Assembly: GCF_905147045.1 (NCBI RefSeq)
Contig: NC_065899.1
Coordinates: 9,436,501 to 9,500,500 of the forward strand
Direction of reading: 5' to 3'
Length of the DNA: 64,000 bases
Source: Nymphalis io
Taxonomy: Eukaryota; Arthropoda; Insecta; Lepidoptera; Nymphalidae
Below, one piece after another: positions 47,304-58,639 of this stretch (position 1 is the first letter of the stretch; each line of letters begins with the position of its first letter). Below the pieces are notes generated by a model. It was not told the origin of the DNA, did no database searches, and worked only from the letters and a program-made list of their open reading frames with translations. Position numbers and translations under genes: made by a program.

Positions 47304-48586
47304 ATATGCATTTATTCAATTTTAACACGTTTATATTATACGATAATTATAATTATATTATACGAAATATTTACGATCACAGTTATAGATGATTTCGTTA
47401 TTTAATGGCTACGTGATTCTCTTAAACTGTGCTAATTGTACACTATAAATCATTGAGAAGGCTCGGTCTTTGTACTGAATATATTTTTATACCGAAGTGA
47501 GTAAGTAATTTAATTAAAAAAAATGTTATATTAAATTATTAAGAAAAATATAAAATTTATTATTTTAAGAAATTTATTATTTCATTCATTAGTGTCATAT
47601 CTAAATGTTAATACTTCTACAGTTTGATAAGATTATTTAAAATGGTTAGTTTTAAATTTAAAACTTCATAATCTATGATAAATTATGACACGGATATTAC
47701 TTAGGTTGGAAATTAGTTCAATTCATCACACCTTAGCTGTGAAACGCTGACTGGTCAATTTTAAGAAGAAAACCGTTTAAATTCTTTAGAAAACGTTGAT
47801 TAAACGATAAAAAATAGATAAAATAAGAACTTTAGGTACAATTTAACCAAAGTTCAGACTCCTCAGCTCAGTCCTCGAATTGAATTTTGCTTGCAAATGT
47901 ATGCATGAAAAGTCTTGAGTCGGCGAACAAGATCTTTTGCGAGTGTGAAAGAATTTCTTTAGTTTTAATAAAATATTATTTTATTTTGCGAAATTTAATT
48001 AAGAGTAAGCGAAGCCTGATGATATTTGAATTTTTATAAAATTAAATGAAGCTAAATCTAGGAATTATAAAGAAGCATTCGTATTTATTTAATTTAAGAT
48101 ATTTATTAATTAATGTAAGAGGAATTATTTTTTGATACTGTGTTTCTCACTTTCATTAGTATGTATATCTATGAGTGATAACTAATTAAGCATAATACTG
48201 CTCAATGTACAACATAGTTAATTTAATAATTAGTTCTAAGCACTTTTTTGAACTCTATTGGATCTTGAAATTCGAAAAATCTAAAATTTATCTTTTAACG
48301 CACACATTTTCTTGTGTACACACGTATATAATAATAAAGTTAGTGACTTATAGATAACCTAATCAAAGAGAGATTTTAATACAAAATCAAAAATTAATAT
48401 AAAACATAAAGAAAATTGATTAGAATATGATCAAATAATTTAACATACACGCTTTTTTAGTGAAATATAATGCCAAGTGTATTGTATAAATATCTTTGCT
48501 AAGACAAACCAACTGAGGGTTTCACTCTCTATCTTTCTGTTACATCATCAGACAAGCTATCTCGGACCAAATTTTTGTAAGTAAAG
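47304..48586. other. AT-rich noncoding stretch, no gene seen
   Basis: 'actctctatctttctgttac' near 48524 may be a MITE relic. Otherwise plain AT-rich spacer. Confidence 0.45.
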
Positions 48587-48640
48587 TAACAGCATGTGAA
48601 TGCCCCACTGCTGGGCCTCATTTCCCTTCGAGGAGCAGGT
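48587..48640 (-). mobile_element. SINE-1 3' fragment
   Basis: 'taacagcatgtgaatgcccc', 'actgctgggcctcatttccc' and 'ttcgaggagcaggtttgga' match the SINE-1 3' end. The rest is missing. Confidence 0.65.
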
Positions 48641-49316
48641 TTGGAAGTCCAACGTGGATCGGTGCATTAAAACTAGATTATTGTCTTCCGAATATTTACT
48701 AAGTTTTAAAAATATATCACAATTATTAGAAGTTAAAATTTACTTCTTAGATAATAACATTGTGAGTGATCAACGAACAAATTATGTTTATCATAATAAG
48801 ATTCATATAGGCAAATGTTTTTATCGTCACATGTATTTATATCATTTTTTTAATAATATTTACTTTAGTAAATAGCCATGATCGTATAAAAGTTAAGTAG
48901 GTAATAGTAATTAGTATTTGTCATCAAAACTTACATTAAAATGCTTTATATATAATAAGAAATAACATCGTATCGCCACATGGGACTTTTTACGGCGAGT
49001 TGTAAAAGTATATGTCGTCTTAAATGAGACATAAATACAGCGATGTGTAAACGAATGTAGCACATTTATTTTATTAGAGTCATTAATCCCTACGCTTTCG
49101 ACGCGTTCAGATGTAAGACGGGAAGTTAGGAGTTTCTATTTAATTGAAAAGTTGAATTGATTAGTATTTGATCATGCATTGTGTCCGTTAGAGCTTTAAA
49201 AGATTGAAAGAGCTATAATACTTAAGACAAGATGTGTTTATTTGAAAGTCTTAGTTATTTGTAATTTAAATAAAAATTTATATTACATAGGGAATAATAG
49301 TAATGTTATTCAGTAC
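48641..49316. other. AT-rich noncoding stretch, no gene seen
   Basis: No gene or repeat recognised. Confidence 0.5.
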
Positions 49317-49430
49317 AGTAACAGCCTGTTAATGGCCCACTGCTGGGCTAAAACCTCCTCTCCTTTTTGAGGAGAAAGTTTGGAGCTTATTCCACCACGC
49401 TGCTCCAATGCGGGTTGGTAGAATACACAA
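49317..49430 (-). mobile_element. SINE-1 3' fragment
   Basis: 'gtaacagcctgttaatggcc', 'gaggagaaagtttggagctt' and 'gctgctccaatgcgggttgg', then the copy stops at 'agaatacaca'. It is 5'-truncated in sense, as expected for incomplete reverse transcription. Confidence 0.8.
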
Positions 49431-49554
49431 TAGTAATGTTAGCTTTTTTTAATGTCATCACATACATAAATAACATAGTATTTATTCATTTATTTTTAGG
49501 CTATGTACAATCATTTTTATAATATATAAAATTAAAATAAAAAAAAAATACACA

Positions 49555-50120
49555 TTACAAATTTATAGCAAAAGCACGCATTGTACCCAAGACGCTGGCA
49601 CTATTGCCTCTCTGCACCGCTAGACAGTCTCTGGGCTAAATAAGCGCCAGCTCTTGGGCCACCAGAAGTGTGGATCAGTTTCTTAGAAAGATCTTTTAAA
49701 TTTTTTCTTAGTATCAGACGACCATGGATCTAATGTTTCTAAACCCAGCCCCGCAAATTCATATTCGTTTAATAAAAGTGAATATTTGCGGCGCTTGAGT
49801 ATTTGAGCAGCTTCAGCGGCAGCTCAATCAGGCTGCTCAATTGGGCAGTTCAATCTATGGCGTCCGAAATGATCCACCCGGGTACCACAGGGGCATGTGT
49901 GAGGCTCGCACACCTTTAAACCTAAAGGAGGCATACGGCGATGCGTATCGTTGCCCGATCAAGTACTGTTCTTAGATTTTTAGAAGGGAGAGCCTGAACC
50001 CAGTGGCCTAACTCTCTTTCAGTGCATCAAGTTTAATACGGGGTGAACCCCACTGCTTCTGACAAGCTATATCTGAGGGAAATACTTCATCAAGTCAAGA
50101 AACACTCCAAGCCGTCTTAG
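49555..50120 (-). pseudogene. Degraded C-terminal segment of a retroelement protein
   Basis: This GC-richer island reads on the minus strand, with stops and frame changes, as KQWGSPRIKLDAL, then SKNLRTVLDRATIRIAVCLL, a zinc-like CEPHTCPCGTRVDHFGRHRL, AAAEAAQILKRRKYSLLLNE, YEFAGLGLETLDPWSSDTKK and finally RCREAIVPASW. From memory, the order (CxC-G-x-xVDxFGRHxLxC, then a KYxxL..EYxFxPxAxET-like motif) matches a C-terminal region common in invertebrate reverse-transcriptase ORFs. About 100 residues are missing between the Cys motif and KRRKYS. Clearly dead. Confidence 0.6.
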
Positions 50121-50204
50121 CCTCCGCAAGAGCCTTCACTACAACATAATTCATTTTTATGTTAGCTTTTAAGTATTATTTCTACAATATTATTAGATGG
50201 CATA

Positions 50205-50340
50205 TGTTGCGCAAATAGGGTACCTGATGGTAAATGGTCACCTACATTCCTAGCCATTATCGCCGTGGGAACTATATATAAGCTACTTCTTATACTGTCA
50301 AAGCGCCACCAACTATGTGATCTAAGAAGACATCTTTTGT
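50205..50340 (-). mobile_element. SINE-2 fragment, old
   Basis: 'gtacctgatggtaaatggtc', 'caaagcgccaccaactatgt' and 'gatctaagaagacatctttt' keep the antisense SINE-2 order. Confidence 0.6.
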
Positions 50341-50854
50341 GTGTATATCATCACTTTTTAAACATAAATCAACAAAACTTAAGCAAGGTCTTTAACATTA
50401 ACTGCTAGGATTATAAAAATAAATAATTTGAAAGGTCACAGTCAGTGTGAAAAGTCTAGAGCTTTACTCGTATAAGCATATAAAGCGACGCCAAGGGTGG
50501 ACGCGCTTAATGAAAAAGAATGTCTTCCACGCTACATAGAGATTCCGTATAAATCTAATAAAACTGACCGCTCTTACGAAGCTTTAATGTTTTTGTGCTT
50601 TATATTATAATACGTAGCAATATATCACGGTACACGGACAACATTGTTTAAAACAACATTGTATATTAAAGGAACTTACATATTTATTTTAACCATCAAT
50701 TATGACGTCATACAATTTTATGATTTTACGATTAACATTGTAAGATTTTTATCTCAGTAGCAGCGCGGAGTCTGTAACTCGCAGTGCTTATAATCTCGTG
50801 CCTCAGAAAGCACGTGAAGCCGTTATTAAACGGTAAGAATTGTTCGCCTTACCG

Positions 50855-51000
50855 TGTATCGCCACCAATCTTGGGAACTAAGATGCCATGTCCTTCGTGC
50901 CTGTAGTTACACTGGTTCACTCACGTATCAAATCGGAACACAACAATAAATCGGAACACAACAATACTACACAGAAAAGTTTGCACAAAGCCTTACAATA
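50855..51000 (-). mobile_element. SINE-2 fragment with an internal tandem duplication
   Basis: 'atcgccaccaatcttgggaa', 'tgcctgtagttacactggtt', then the phrase 'aaatcggaacacaacaat' twice in tandem (about 50929-50966), then 'aaagtttgcacaaagcctta'. The duplication is not present in other SINE-2 copies here. Confidence 0.75.
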
Positions 51001-51857
51001 AATGCAGTGTGCATTTTTCACTCCCTTGAGAATAACCCTCCAAAAATAGGGTAGCAATAACTATATGCCTGGTCACTATTACAAGCATTCTTCGTCACAA
51101 ACACGCACGAGGATTTGAAAATACGAATCAACAATCTAAATTTGAAACATCTAGCATTTTTCATATCAGAATATACGAGTAATATTTTTTTTCGGAATCC
51201 GAGTGCGATCATATTTTTTTTATTATTCGGACGTTTCAACAGAGTCAATAGTCAATCTATTGAGGTCGCGAGCTGACGGTAACTCTTGGTACCATATGCA
51301 CATTATTTCCATTACATATCCCTAAGAAGGATAATAAACAAATTTCAAAAATTTAAGTCTTTATTATGGTATCGTGTTATTGCAAGTAATGCAATCTTTA
51401 AAGTTGTTATCAAACTGACGTTGAAAAATAAACGAAGCTTATCCAAACCGAGGCTTTAAAAGAGGAGTCTATGCATTATTTACTGATCTATTATGTTTAT
51501 AACGTATACTTACTGACTTGTATTTATTTATAATACAACCAATGAGGTTCCTGAGTTGTGTTTGTCTATAAAATAATATAATCCATGTTACCATTTCATT
51601 GGCTGCATAACAACTGCATCGCAATTAAATAACACACATTTTTTTTCTTTATGGAATTTAGTTATATTTTATTATGATGTATGTTGTTAGCAATGTGTAA
51701 GCAACATTTGTTGTTTACGCTGAAGTAATACCGAGTTCCAGCGCGAAGTGCTTTCCACTGTTCAACCATAATTTATTTGATCACTTTATAATTATTTCCT
51801 CCCTATATATACTCAATAGCGAATCACTAGACAGCGCGATTCAAGAATGGACATATA
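51001..51857. other. Noncoding, no gene seen
   Basis: AT-rich spacer without recognisable features. Confidence 0.5.
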
Positions 51858-52150
51858 TTTTTTTTTTTTATAGAATAGGAAGGTGGACGAGCATATGGGC
51901 CACCTGATGGTAAGTGGTCACCAAACGCCCTTAGACATTGGCATTCTAAGAAATGTCAACCATCGCTTATAGCCAATGCGCCACCAACCTTGGGAACTAA
52001 GATTTTATGTCCCTTGTGCCTGTAATTACACTGGCTCACTCACCCTTCAAACCGGAACACAACAATATCAAGTATTGCTGTTTTGCGGTAGAATATCTGA
52101 TGAGTGGGTGGTACCTACCCAGACGAGCTTGCACAAAGCCCTACCACCAG
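51858..52150 (-). mobile_element. SINE-2 copy, full length, young subfamily
   Basis: Poly-T from 51858, 'gaataggaaggtggacgagc', 'ccacctgatggtaagtggt' at 51900-51918 and 'ccatcgcttatagccaatgc', ending 'aaagccctaccaccag'. Very close to the 32.5 kb copy. Confidence 0.93.
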
Positions 52151-53675
52151 TTTTTGAATAAGCGCTATCTATCGATATCGGGTTGTAACATACGCCATTA
52201 TACAGTTGTACTTCGGGAACACAGGTATCGCTACAAAATTGTACACAACGTCCGAAGTTTCAGGTTCAGCCTCAATAACTGAAAAGTTATGGAGTCTTTC
52301 GGCCAAAAATTTTTCAATAGACACTTAAGGGTTAGTATTTAGACACTTTACATTTAACGTACTGTGTGAATGAGGGAATAGAAAGTACACCTGTGTGTGT
52401 GTACACACTTGTGTACTGTAATATTTACAAATATGAGTTTAAGTTACTTTCCACATAATGTATTACAAATATAATTTTATTATTAAAGCTTTCTTCTCCA
52501 TATCCATTACTCAAATACAAAGGCCTCCGCTTGACGACTTTATAACGCCTATGTTAATATATTCGCGGTGAATATAGTCTTTGGTCCATATCATTTTTAT
52601 AAATAATGCATACGCCCCGATATTTTGTCTATGTAAATTAATTTTTTCTTTTTAATTTAATGAATAATTCATATTTATCATTACTTTAGCTTAAAACGAA
52701 TAAATTAAAACAATAATCTGTAAACAATGAATTATCAATATACTTGAGCAGAAACGAATTATCACGGAGGGTAGCGAGAAGGCTGTGTAATATTTCAAGG
52801 GTGCGTCAAGTGACAGTCTCGTAGCCATCTGTTATAACCACAGCCTTATTCTTGTCTATGAAGTCATTCGCATTTATATAACTTTATTTTTTTATAACAA
52901 TGATATTATTTTTTATAATAAAAACTTAAGATTAACTTCACTTTAACTAATCGAATTTTATACATATATGATTTTTGTTAAGATAAATATGGAAAATTTT
53001 ATATTAACAAGATTAAGAGTAATAGTAATATTTAGAATTTCTCAGTGTTATCCAGAAAGAAAAGTTTTATAAGAAAAGTAAACAAAAAACAAAGTCATTA
53101 TCTCCTCTTTATGAAATGTCGTATGATTTCTCAACACATCTATACCCGTAGTGTAATTTTAGAAAGTCTTATTAAAAAAATAACAAAAAATAAAAGTCAA
53201 TTAGCTGACTCACGAGGCCTTCATATAAACAAATTCTAATAATATACCGATTCATTTAATCCAATTAAAATTAGTATAAATTTGTATCCAAGGACAATTT
53301 TCATACCGAGTTTTCATACCGAGTTAAAGGTTTTCGAGAACAATACTAAGTACTGTAATTCTACATTCACATTTCCTTTGAACAGATATGTAGGCAAATA
53401 TTACTATCCTTTTCTAATATATTATAATTCGTAGCAATAATTAATGTCCTGCGCCTGGAAATATGCCAAGGACAGAATATAATACCAACAGAACTTTGTC
53501 CCATTCTAAATACGATTATATATTAGGAGATTTATTGTGGTTACCATTGCATTATCACATATTCGTACCAATAAAATCTATATAAAAAGAAAACATAGTA
53601 CTTTAAAATTGCATTGAGTGCGACTTCTTCCAGGCAGCTTTTAATGAAAAGACCAATTATAATACAATTCATAAG
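52151..53675. other. Noncoding, no gene seen
   Basis: A short GT/AC-palindromic phrase 'gtgtgtgtacacacttgtgt' at about 52396-52416 also occurs, altered, near 54.5 kb and may mark a decayed repeat family. The open frame 53045-53239 is AT/Lys-rich chance sequence. Confidence 0.45.
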
Positions 53676-53770
53676 CAGACTGAATAAGCTCCAAATCTCC
53701 AATTCTCCTCAAAAAAAAGGGAGAGGAGGCCTTTAGCCTAGCAGTGGGACATTCACAGGCTGTTACGGGT
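53676..53770 (+). mobile_element. SINE-1 3' fragment, plus strand
   Basis: 'gaataagctccaaatctcca', 'gggagaggaggcctttagcc' and 'agcagtgggacattcacagg' are the sense 3' end of SINE-1, ending in 'ctgtta'. Confidence 0.75.
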
Positions 53771-54645
53771 ACGGTCATAAGCAGAAGAAAGTTAAATGGT
53801 AATGAAAACATGCATAATTTAATAAATTACACGAATGACAGGAAATTAATTAATATTAATTTAATATAGTATATTATTTATTTATTTAGTAATCCAACAG
53901 TTAACATACATACTTTATTATATTAAGTATTATATGACATGTAAATAAAATCAAAATAGGATTACACAATTAGCTTAAACATTTAATAAAATACTTGAAG
54001 ACAGTAAGTAAAGTAAAACTATCAAGAGATGAATCTAATGAATGAGTCTATGAGTGTGCGTGTGTGTGATTTTGTATTTATAGTAGTTTTATGTAATATT
54101 TTTATCTCTTTTATGAATATACATGAATAAATGTATTCATATATTTAATAAATATGAAACCAGAATAAGGCCGTAAAAGACGCCGCGTACACATTGCCAA
54201 GAGCTGCATTCATTAACTAATGTATAGACTTTCAAAATATTTGCACATAAATTTTACTTAACGGAAAAAGTTCGAAGAAATGTTTGGAGATAATTGATGA
54301 TTCGAGACGCTTTTATCATTACTGTAATGCTTTTTACGTTAAAATAACAGAATTATATTTTTGAGTTTTAGTAGCTAAAACAATGTTATTTATATCAAAA
54401 TCAAATATTGATATTCAGAAAAAATGTGTTAAAATTATGCATTTGAATACTTTTCTGTCGTGTTGGATTGCCTCCCCATCTTATTAGGTGAAGGTATAAA
54501 TATTTCACCTGCGTCCGTGAACACGCTTGTGTACATTAATATCTCCTACACTTTTGATTAGTTTGCATTCAGAATAGTTACCGCGACTAAAATCGGTTAA
54601 AACATCAATCCTTATCATCAACTTGTTCTTCTATCCAAATATATT
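53771..54645. other. Noncoding; possible repeat relic at about 54474-54602
   Basis: 'acctgcgtccgtgaacacgc', 'ttgtgtacattaatatctcc' and 'gactaaaatcggttaa' suggest a decayed member of the family also hinted at near 52.4 kb. No gene. Confidence 0.4.
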
Positions 54646-54838
54646 CATCATCATCATCATCATATGGGCACAGACCTCTTACAAGATACGCCAAAACTCT
54701 CGAGTCTCCACCTTCCGATACAATCGCGTACAAACTTGGTTCCTCTCGGGATAATCTTATTACTGACTGTAGCCTTCAAAGATACTCCGAGCATTGCTCG
54801 CTTCATAGCACGCTGAGTGGTTGTGATTTTGTGAAACA
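54646..54838 (-). mobile_element. 5'-truncated RTE-type 3' end, minus strand
   Basis: The (cat)n run at 54646-54663 is the complement of an (atg)n tail. The minus strand then reads, backwards from the tail, into TTQRAMKRAMLGVSLK, the same motif as VTQSAMERAMLGVSLR of the 15-19 kb element. An internal stretch of the C-terminus is deleted. A different subfamily from the 15 kb copy. Confidence 0.7.
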
Positions 54839-55064
54839 GTTTCTACTTTTCGGTAGCTTCATGGAAAATTCTGTGTACATAAACGACTCAATTGGAAAAA
54901 TATGTACGACGTCATGAATTAATCATGAAATAAAAATGACAGTCAGTATGTGTCTTTTTATACACATATTTATTTATTTCTCCACAGACTTGCGTCCGTA
55001 CATTTTGAGTTTCTATATTGTTTTTTGTTATTTTACTTATGTTGATTTTTATGACTGCGTGGTA

Positions 55065-55348
55065 GGGCTTTGTGCAAGCTCGTCTGGGTAGGTACCCACT
55101 CATCAGATATTCTACCGCAAAACAGCAATACTTGATATTGTTGTGTTCCGGTTTGAAGGGTGAGTGAGCCAGTGTAATTACAGGCACAAGGGACATAAAA
55201 TTTTAGTTCCCAAGGTTGGTGGCGCATTGACTATAAGCGATGGTTGACATTTCTTACAATGCCAATGTCTAAGGGCGTTTGGTGACCACATACCATCAGG
55301 TGGCCCATATGCTCGTCCACCTTCCTATTCTATAAAAAAAAAAAAAAA
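55065..55348 (+). mobile_element. SINE-2 copy, plus strand, young subfamily
   Basis: Sense 'gcgtggtagggctttgtgca', 'ttccggtttgaagggtgagt' and 'actataagcgatggttgaca', then 'gcccatatgctcgtccacct' and poly-A. A three-base loss in 'gtaggtacccactc' distinguishes it from other copies. Confidence 0.92.
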
Positions 55349-55883
55349 TTATTGTTTCGTCTAAAACTAATTTTATTATATATACAATATACATGTGCTT
55401 ATTATATAATTGCACGGCTGCAATATTATTATGTAAGTTTTAACTATGTAATATAACGATATAAATCCAAAAGAAAACAAGTTTCCATTTAATACAAATA
55501 ACTATATTTAATTTAAAATTTTCAATGTCTGTAAGAAAAACCTCGTGGGCATATTTATTTACAGTTTAATTCACGAGTAATTCTTCACAACGAGTTAAAT
55601 GGCTCCGCCAAACGCACAAAGACAAGTTTAAAACGCGGTTTTAACTCGGATAAAGTCTTTTAGAGTGCACATTTTAAAACTACATTAATAACCTGCGAGG
55701 AGTCGAGTGACAATCTGAAGTCAAAACTTATTTACGTGCTTATAAAAATTATGGAATCGACAATTTTTTCTATTATGTAACCTGTTTATGATAAATGTCC
55801 TCCTAGGTCTTCCGAGAGTGGATAGTAGCTCCCGTGGTTATACCCCGCGTAAGATTGAGTTTTTTTTATATTATATAAAATAG
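55349..55883. other. AT-rich noncoding stretch, no gene seen
   Basis: No gene. 'atgtcctcctaggtcttccg' at about 55795 resembles a phrase of other moth repeats but stands alone. Confidence 0.45.
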
Positions 55884-56095
55884 GTTGCCTACCTATTTTG
55901 TATCTAATTGTGCACTTGATAGTAAGTGATCACCATAGCCCAGAAATTAGCGCTGAAAAAAATATTAACCGTAAATTACATCGTCAATGCGCTACCATTA
56001 TTTTGGGAATTAAGATGTTATGTCCCTTGTGCCTGTAGTGACAATGGCTCACTCACTCTTAAAACTGGAACACAACAATACTAAGTACTGCTGTT
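55884..56095 (-). mobile_element. SINE-2 copy, old
   Basis: 'atagtaagtgatcaccatag', 'aaattacatcgtcaatgcgc', 'taagatgttatgtcccttgt' and 'ctggaacacaacaatactaa', cut off at 'actgctgttt'. Confidence 0.75.
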
Positions 56096-56700
56096 TGAAT
56101 TTTCTTTGTATGTATTAATGCTTTATATGTATTGATTTATATATTGTGTGTTTTTTGCTATAATTTTTATTGTAATTAAGATTGAATTAACAAAAATATT
56201 ACAAAAATGTTGCCTACATTTAAGGAAAAAAAATATCACCAAGAGTAGTTATTATAGATAGAGTAGTAATTCAAAAAATTGGTAATTATACACATTTTAT
56301 AATATCATCACATTTACAGTTAACTATTTATTTTTAACCTTACATTTAACAGAGGACAGAAAGTGATCTCTCACTGTCGAATATCCCATAAATTAAAATA
56401 TCAACTATAGTAGTATTATCTTCATCGTTACAACGTATACGGATAATAATAATAAATTAATAACTGTTTATTACTTGATGAAAGTTTTGTTATGAAACAA
56501 TACCTGCTATTATATTACTGTTTCGTAAAAGGTCAACTAGCAATCACAAAAAAATGTTTACCTGTCAAATAAGGTTCAAAGGGTCATTGATTTGACATTT
56601 ACTAAATTAATTTGGTCTCTTCATATTTATCAGCTGATGCTTTTTTATTTCTTCGGAAAATAATGTGTTATCGAATACTAGCTATACAGAGTAACAATCA
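56096..56700. other. AT-rich noncoding stretch, no gene seen
   Basis: No gene or repeat recognised. Confidence 0.5.
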
Positions 56701-56703
56701 GTC

Positions 56704-57000
56704 AGAAACAGCCTGTTAATGTCCCACAGCTGGGCTAAGGCCTCCTCTCCCTTTCGAGGAGAAGGTTTGGAGCTTATTCCACCATGCTGTTCCAATGCGG
56801 GTTGGTAGAATATACATGTGGCAGAATTTCAATTAAATTAGACATATGCAGGTTTCCTCACGATGTTTTTCTTCACCCTCAAGCACGAGATGAATTATAA
56901 ACACAAATTAAGCACATAAAAATTCAGTGGTTTTTGCCCGGGTTTAACCCACGATCATCGGTTAAGATTCACGCCTTCTTACCACTACGACATCTCGGCT
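56704..57000 (-). mobile_element. SINE-1 copy, full length
   Basis: 'acagcctgttaatgtcccac' to 'gaggagaaggtttggagctt', 'gctgttccaatgcgggttgg', 'acatatgcaggtttcctcac' and 'gcacgagatgaattataaac', with the tRNA-derived head at the right ('cgatcatcggttaagattca' to 'acatctcggct'). Confidence 0.88.
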
Positions 57001-58017
57001 ATAAAGTAACAATAAAAGGCTATAATTGAACGGTCTTAATTTATAACTATTCCAGGATATTTAATTTCGTGTAAAACAACAAGTGCACAGACAGAACAAG
57101 TCTAATATCTCAGGGTGTCGCGACGGTTGCAATCACGGTTCACGTCTCGCCGATGTCAGGATGTCGCATTGTTGCTTGACATTTTCTTGTTACTTGCCTT
57201 GCCTACCGCGCCTTCCAGTTTCTTTATGAAACTATTCATTTGTTAAGAATAATTTGTGCGGGGAAATTATACAACAAAAAATAATAATAGCAAGGAGTTA
57301 GAAAAAAGGAGCTTAGAATGATTAAAAATCTATGCCAAAATATATTTAAAAATAAAATGTAAGAATAATATTATAGCAGTGTATATAATTTGTCTGTTTG
57401 GCTGTGCAAATGATTGGTATTAAAAAAGTAAAAGCCTTATACCATCCCACTGCTGCACTAATGGACTAAGGCCTCCTTTATTTTGAGAAGCAAAATGCGG
57501 CTTGGTAGGTTATTTATATAACCACAATACATTGTATCCTTTATTTCGTTGTATTAAAACAACTTTCGTTTCCTTTTCCGCGTGATATATAGAGCGGGAT
57601 TCATCAATCAAGTCTTTGCAATGTTTTGTATCGCATTGGCTCAAATAACTTATAATGTTGCCGCGTGTTATCCACGTCAGATATGTCAATTAAGGCGATG
57701 GAGAAATGGTGTATGAAGAAGACGTACTGTCGATATCGATAATTAAATGAAATTGAACTTAGTGTTGTGAGAGTTAAGGACTAAATTGCCTTGTTGCTAA
57801 TGTACTGAGAGTAACAAAGTTACGTTCTAAGTAATTTCATATAATGTATAAAGAAATTAATTATTAACTAATTAACGTTTTTTTTTAATGTTACATTTTT
57901 ATTTGGACTGGATGGAAAAAACTTTAGATATTATTAAATACAGGGAACATTTGTCAGATGATAGTTAATTTCACATACAAATGTATATATGTTACCATTA
58001 ACTTTCGTATAAATTAT
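57001..58017. other. Noncoding; SINE-1 fragment at about 57440-57520
   Basis: 'ccatcccactgctgcactaa' and 'ggactaaggcctcctttatt' at 57442-57484 are a decayed SINE-1 3' end on the minus strand. Otherwise no gene. Confidence 0.45.
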
Positions 58018-58225
58018 GACAGAGAGCCTAGTGGTTAGAATACGAGGCTCTAAACCGATGATTCCGAGTTCAAAACCGGGCAAGAACTACTTAATGTTCA
58101 CGTGCTTTCCTGAATCAGAAACCTGCTTAAAATGTGTCACGTTTATCCACCATTTGAGCGTAGTGGAGTAACTCCAAACCTTCTTCTCCAAACGGATAGC
58201 AAGCCATAGCCCAGCGGTAGAATAT
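58018..58225 (+). mobile_element. SINE-1 copy, plus strand, internally deleted
   Basis: The tRNA-like head 'gagagcctagtggttagaat' and B-box-like 'gagttcaaaaccgggcaag' at the left are followed by 'tccaccatttgagcgtagtg', 'gagtaactccaaaccttctt' and 'agcccagcggtaga'. The middle of the body is missing. Confidence 0.7.
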
Positions 58226-58440
58226 ATACATACCGTTACTTTTTCAATGCTATAAATGAAAACAACAATATGGAATGTTGTTGGAATAACCATAGAGATT
58301 TTTAGCTCTATCCAGATAAATCTCTTCTCAGCCTTATTTGAATACAATTTTTATATCATGCAATAAAGGATGGCAGACAGATGAATGAACCACCTGGTAT
58401 AAAGTAGTTTGTTGTGCCTTTAGTCTATAGTAGTAGTAGT

Positions 58441-58574
58441 ACAATAACAGCCTGTGAATGTCCCACTGCTGGGCTAAGGCCTCCTCTCCCTTTTGAGGGG
58501 AAGGTGTGGAGCTTATTCCACCACTCTGCTCCAATGCGGGTTGGTGGAATACATATGTGGCAGAATTTCAGTGA
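58441..58574 (-). mobile_element. SINE-1 copy, 3' half, split by a LINE
   Basis: 'caataacagcctgtgaatgt' through 'gaggggaaggtgtggagctt' and 'gctccaatgcgggttggtgg' to 'gcagaatttcagtgaa', where the LINE poly-A (poly-T on plus) starts. The other half lies at 62141-62300. Confidence 0.88.
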
Positions 58575-58639
58575 ATTTTTTTTTAATTTTGCCGGGAGGG
58601 CAAATGATTCTACTCCACCTGATGGTAAGTGGTAGTAGA

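Noticed and set aside
51976..52161. Repeated small protein (MRHQPWELRFYVPCACNY...) found at several places
   Set aside because: Each copy lies within a SINE-2 element. The open frame is an antisense by-product and differs between copies through frameshifts.
52396..52416. GT/AC palindrome as a binding site
   Set aside because: It occurs within a stretch that resembles a decayed repeat and is mostly a simple (GT)n run.
54646..54663. Independent (CAT)n microsatellite
   Set aside because: It is the tail of a truncated RTE copy on the minus strand.
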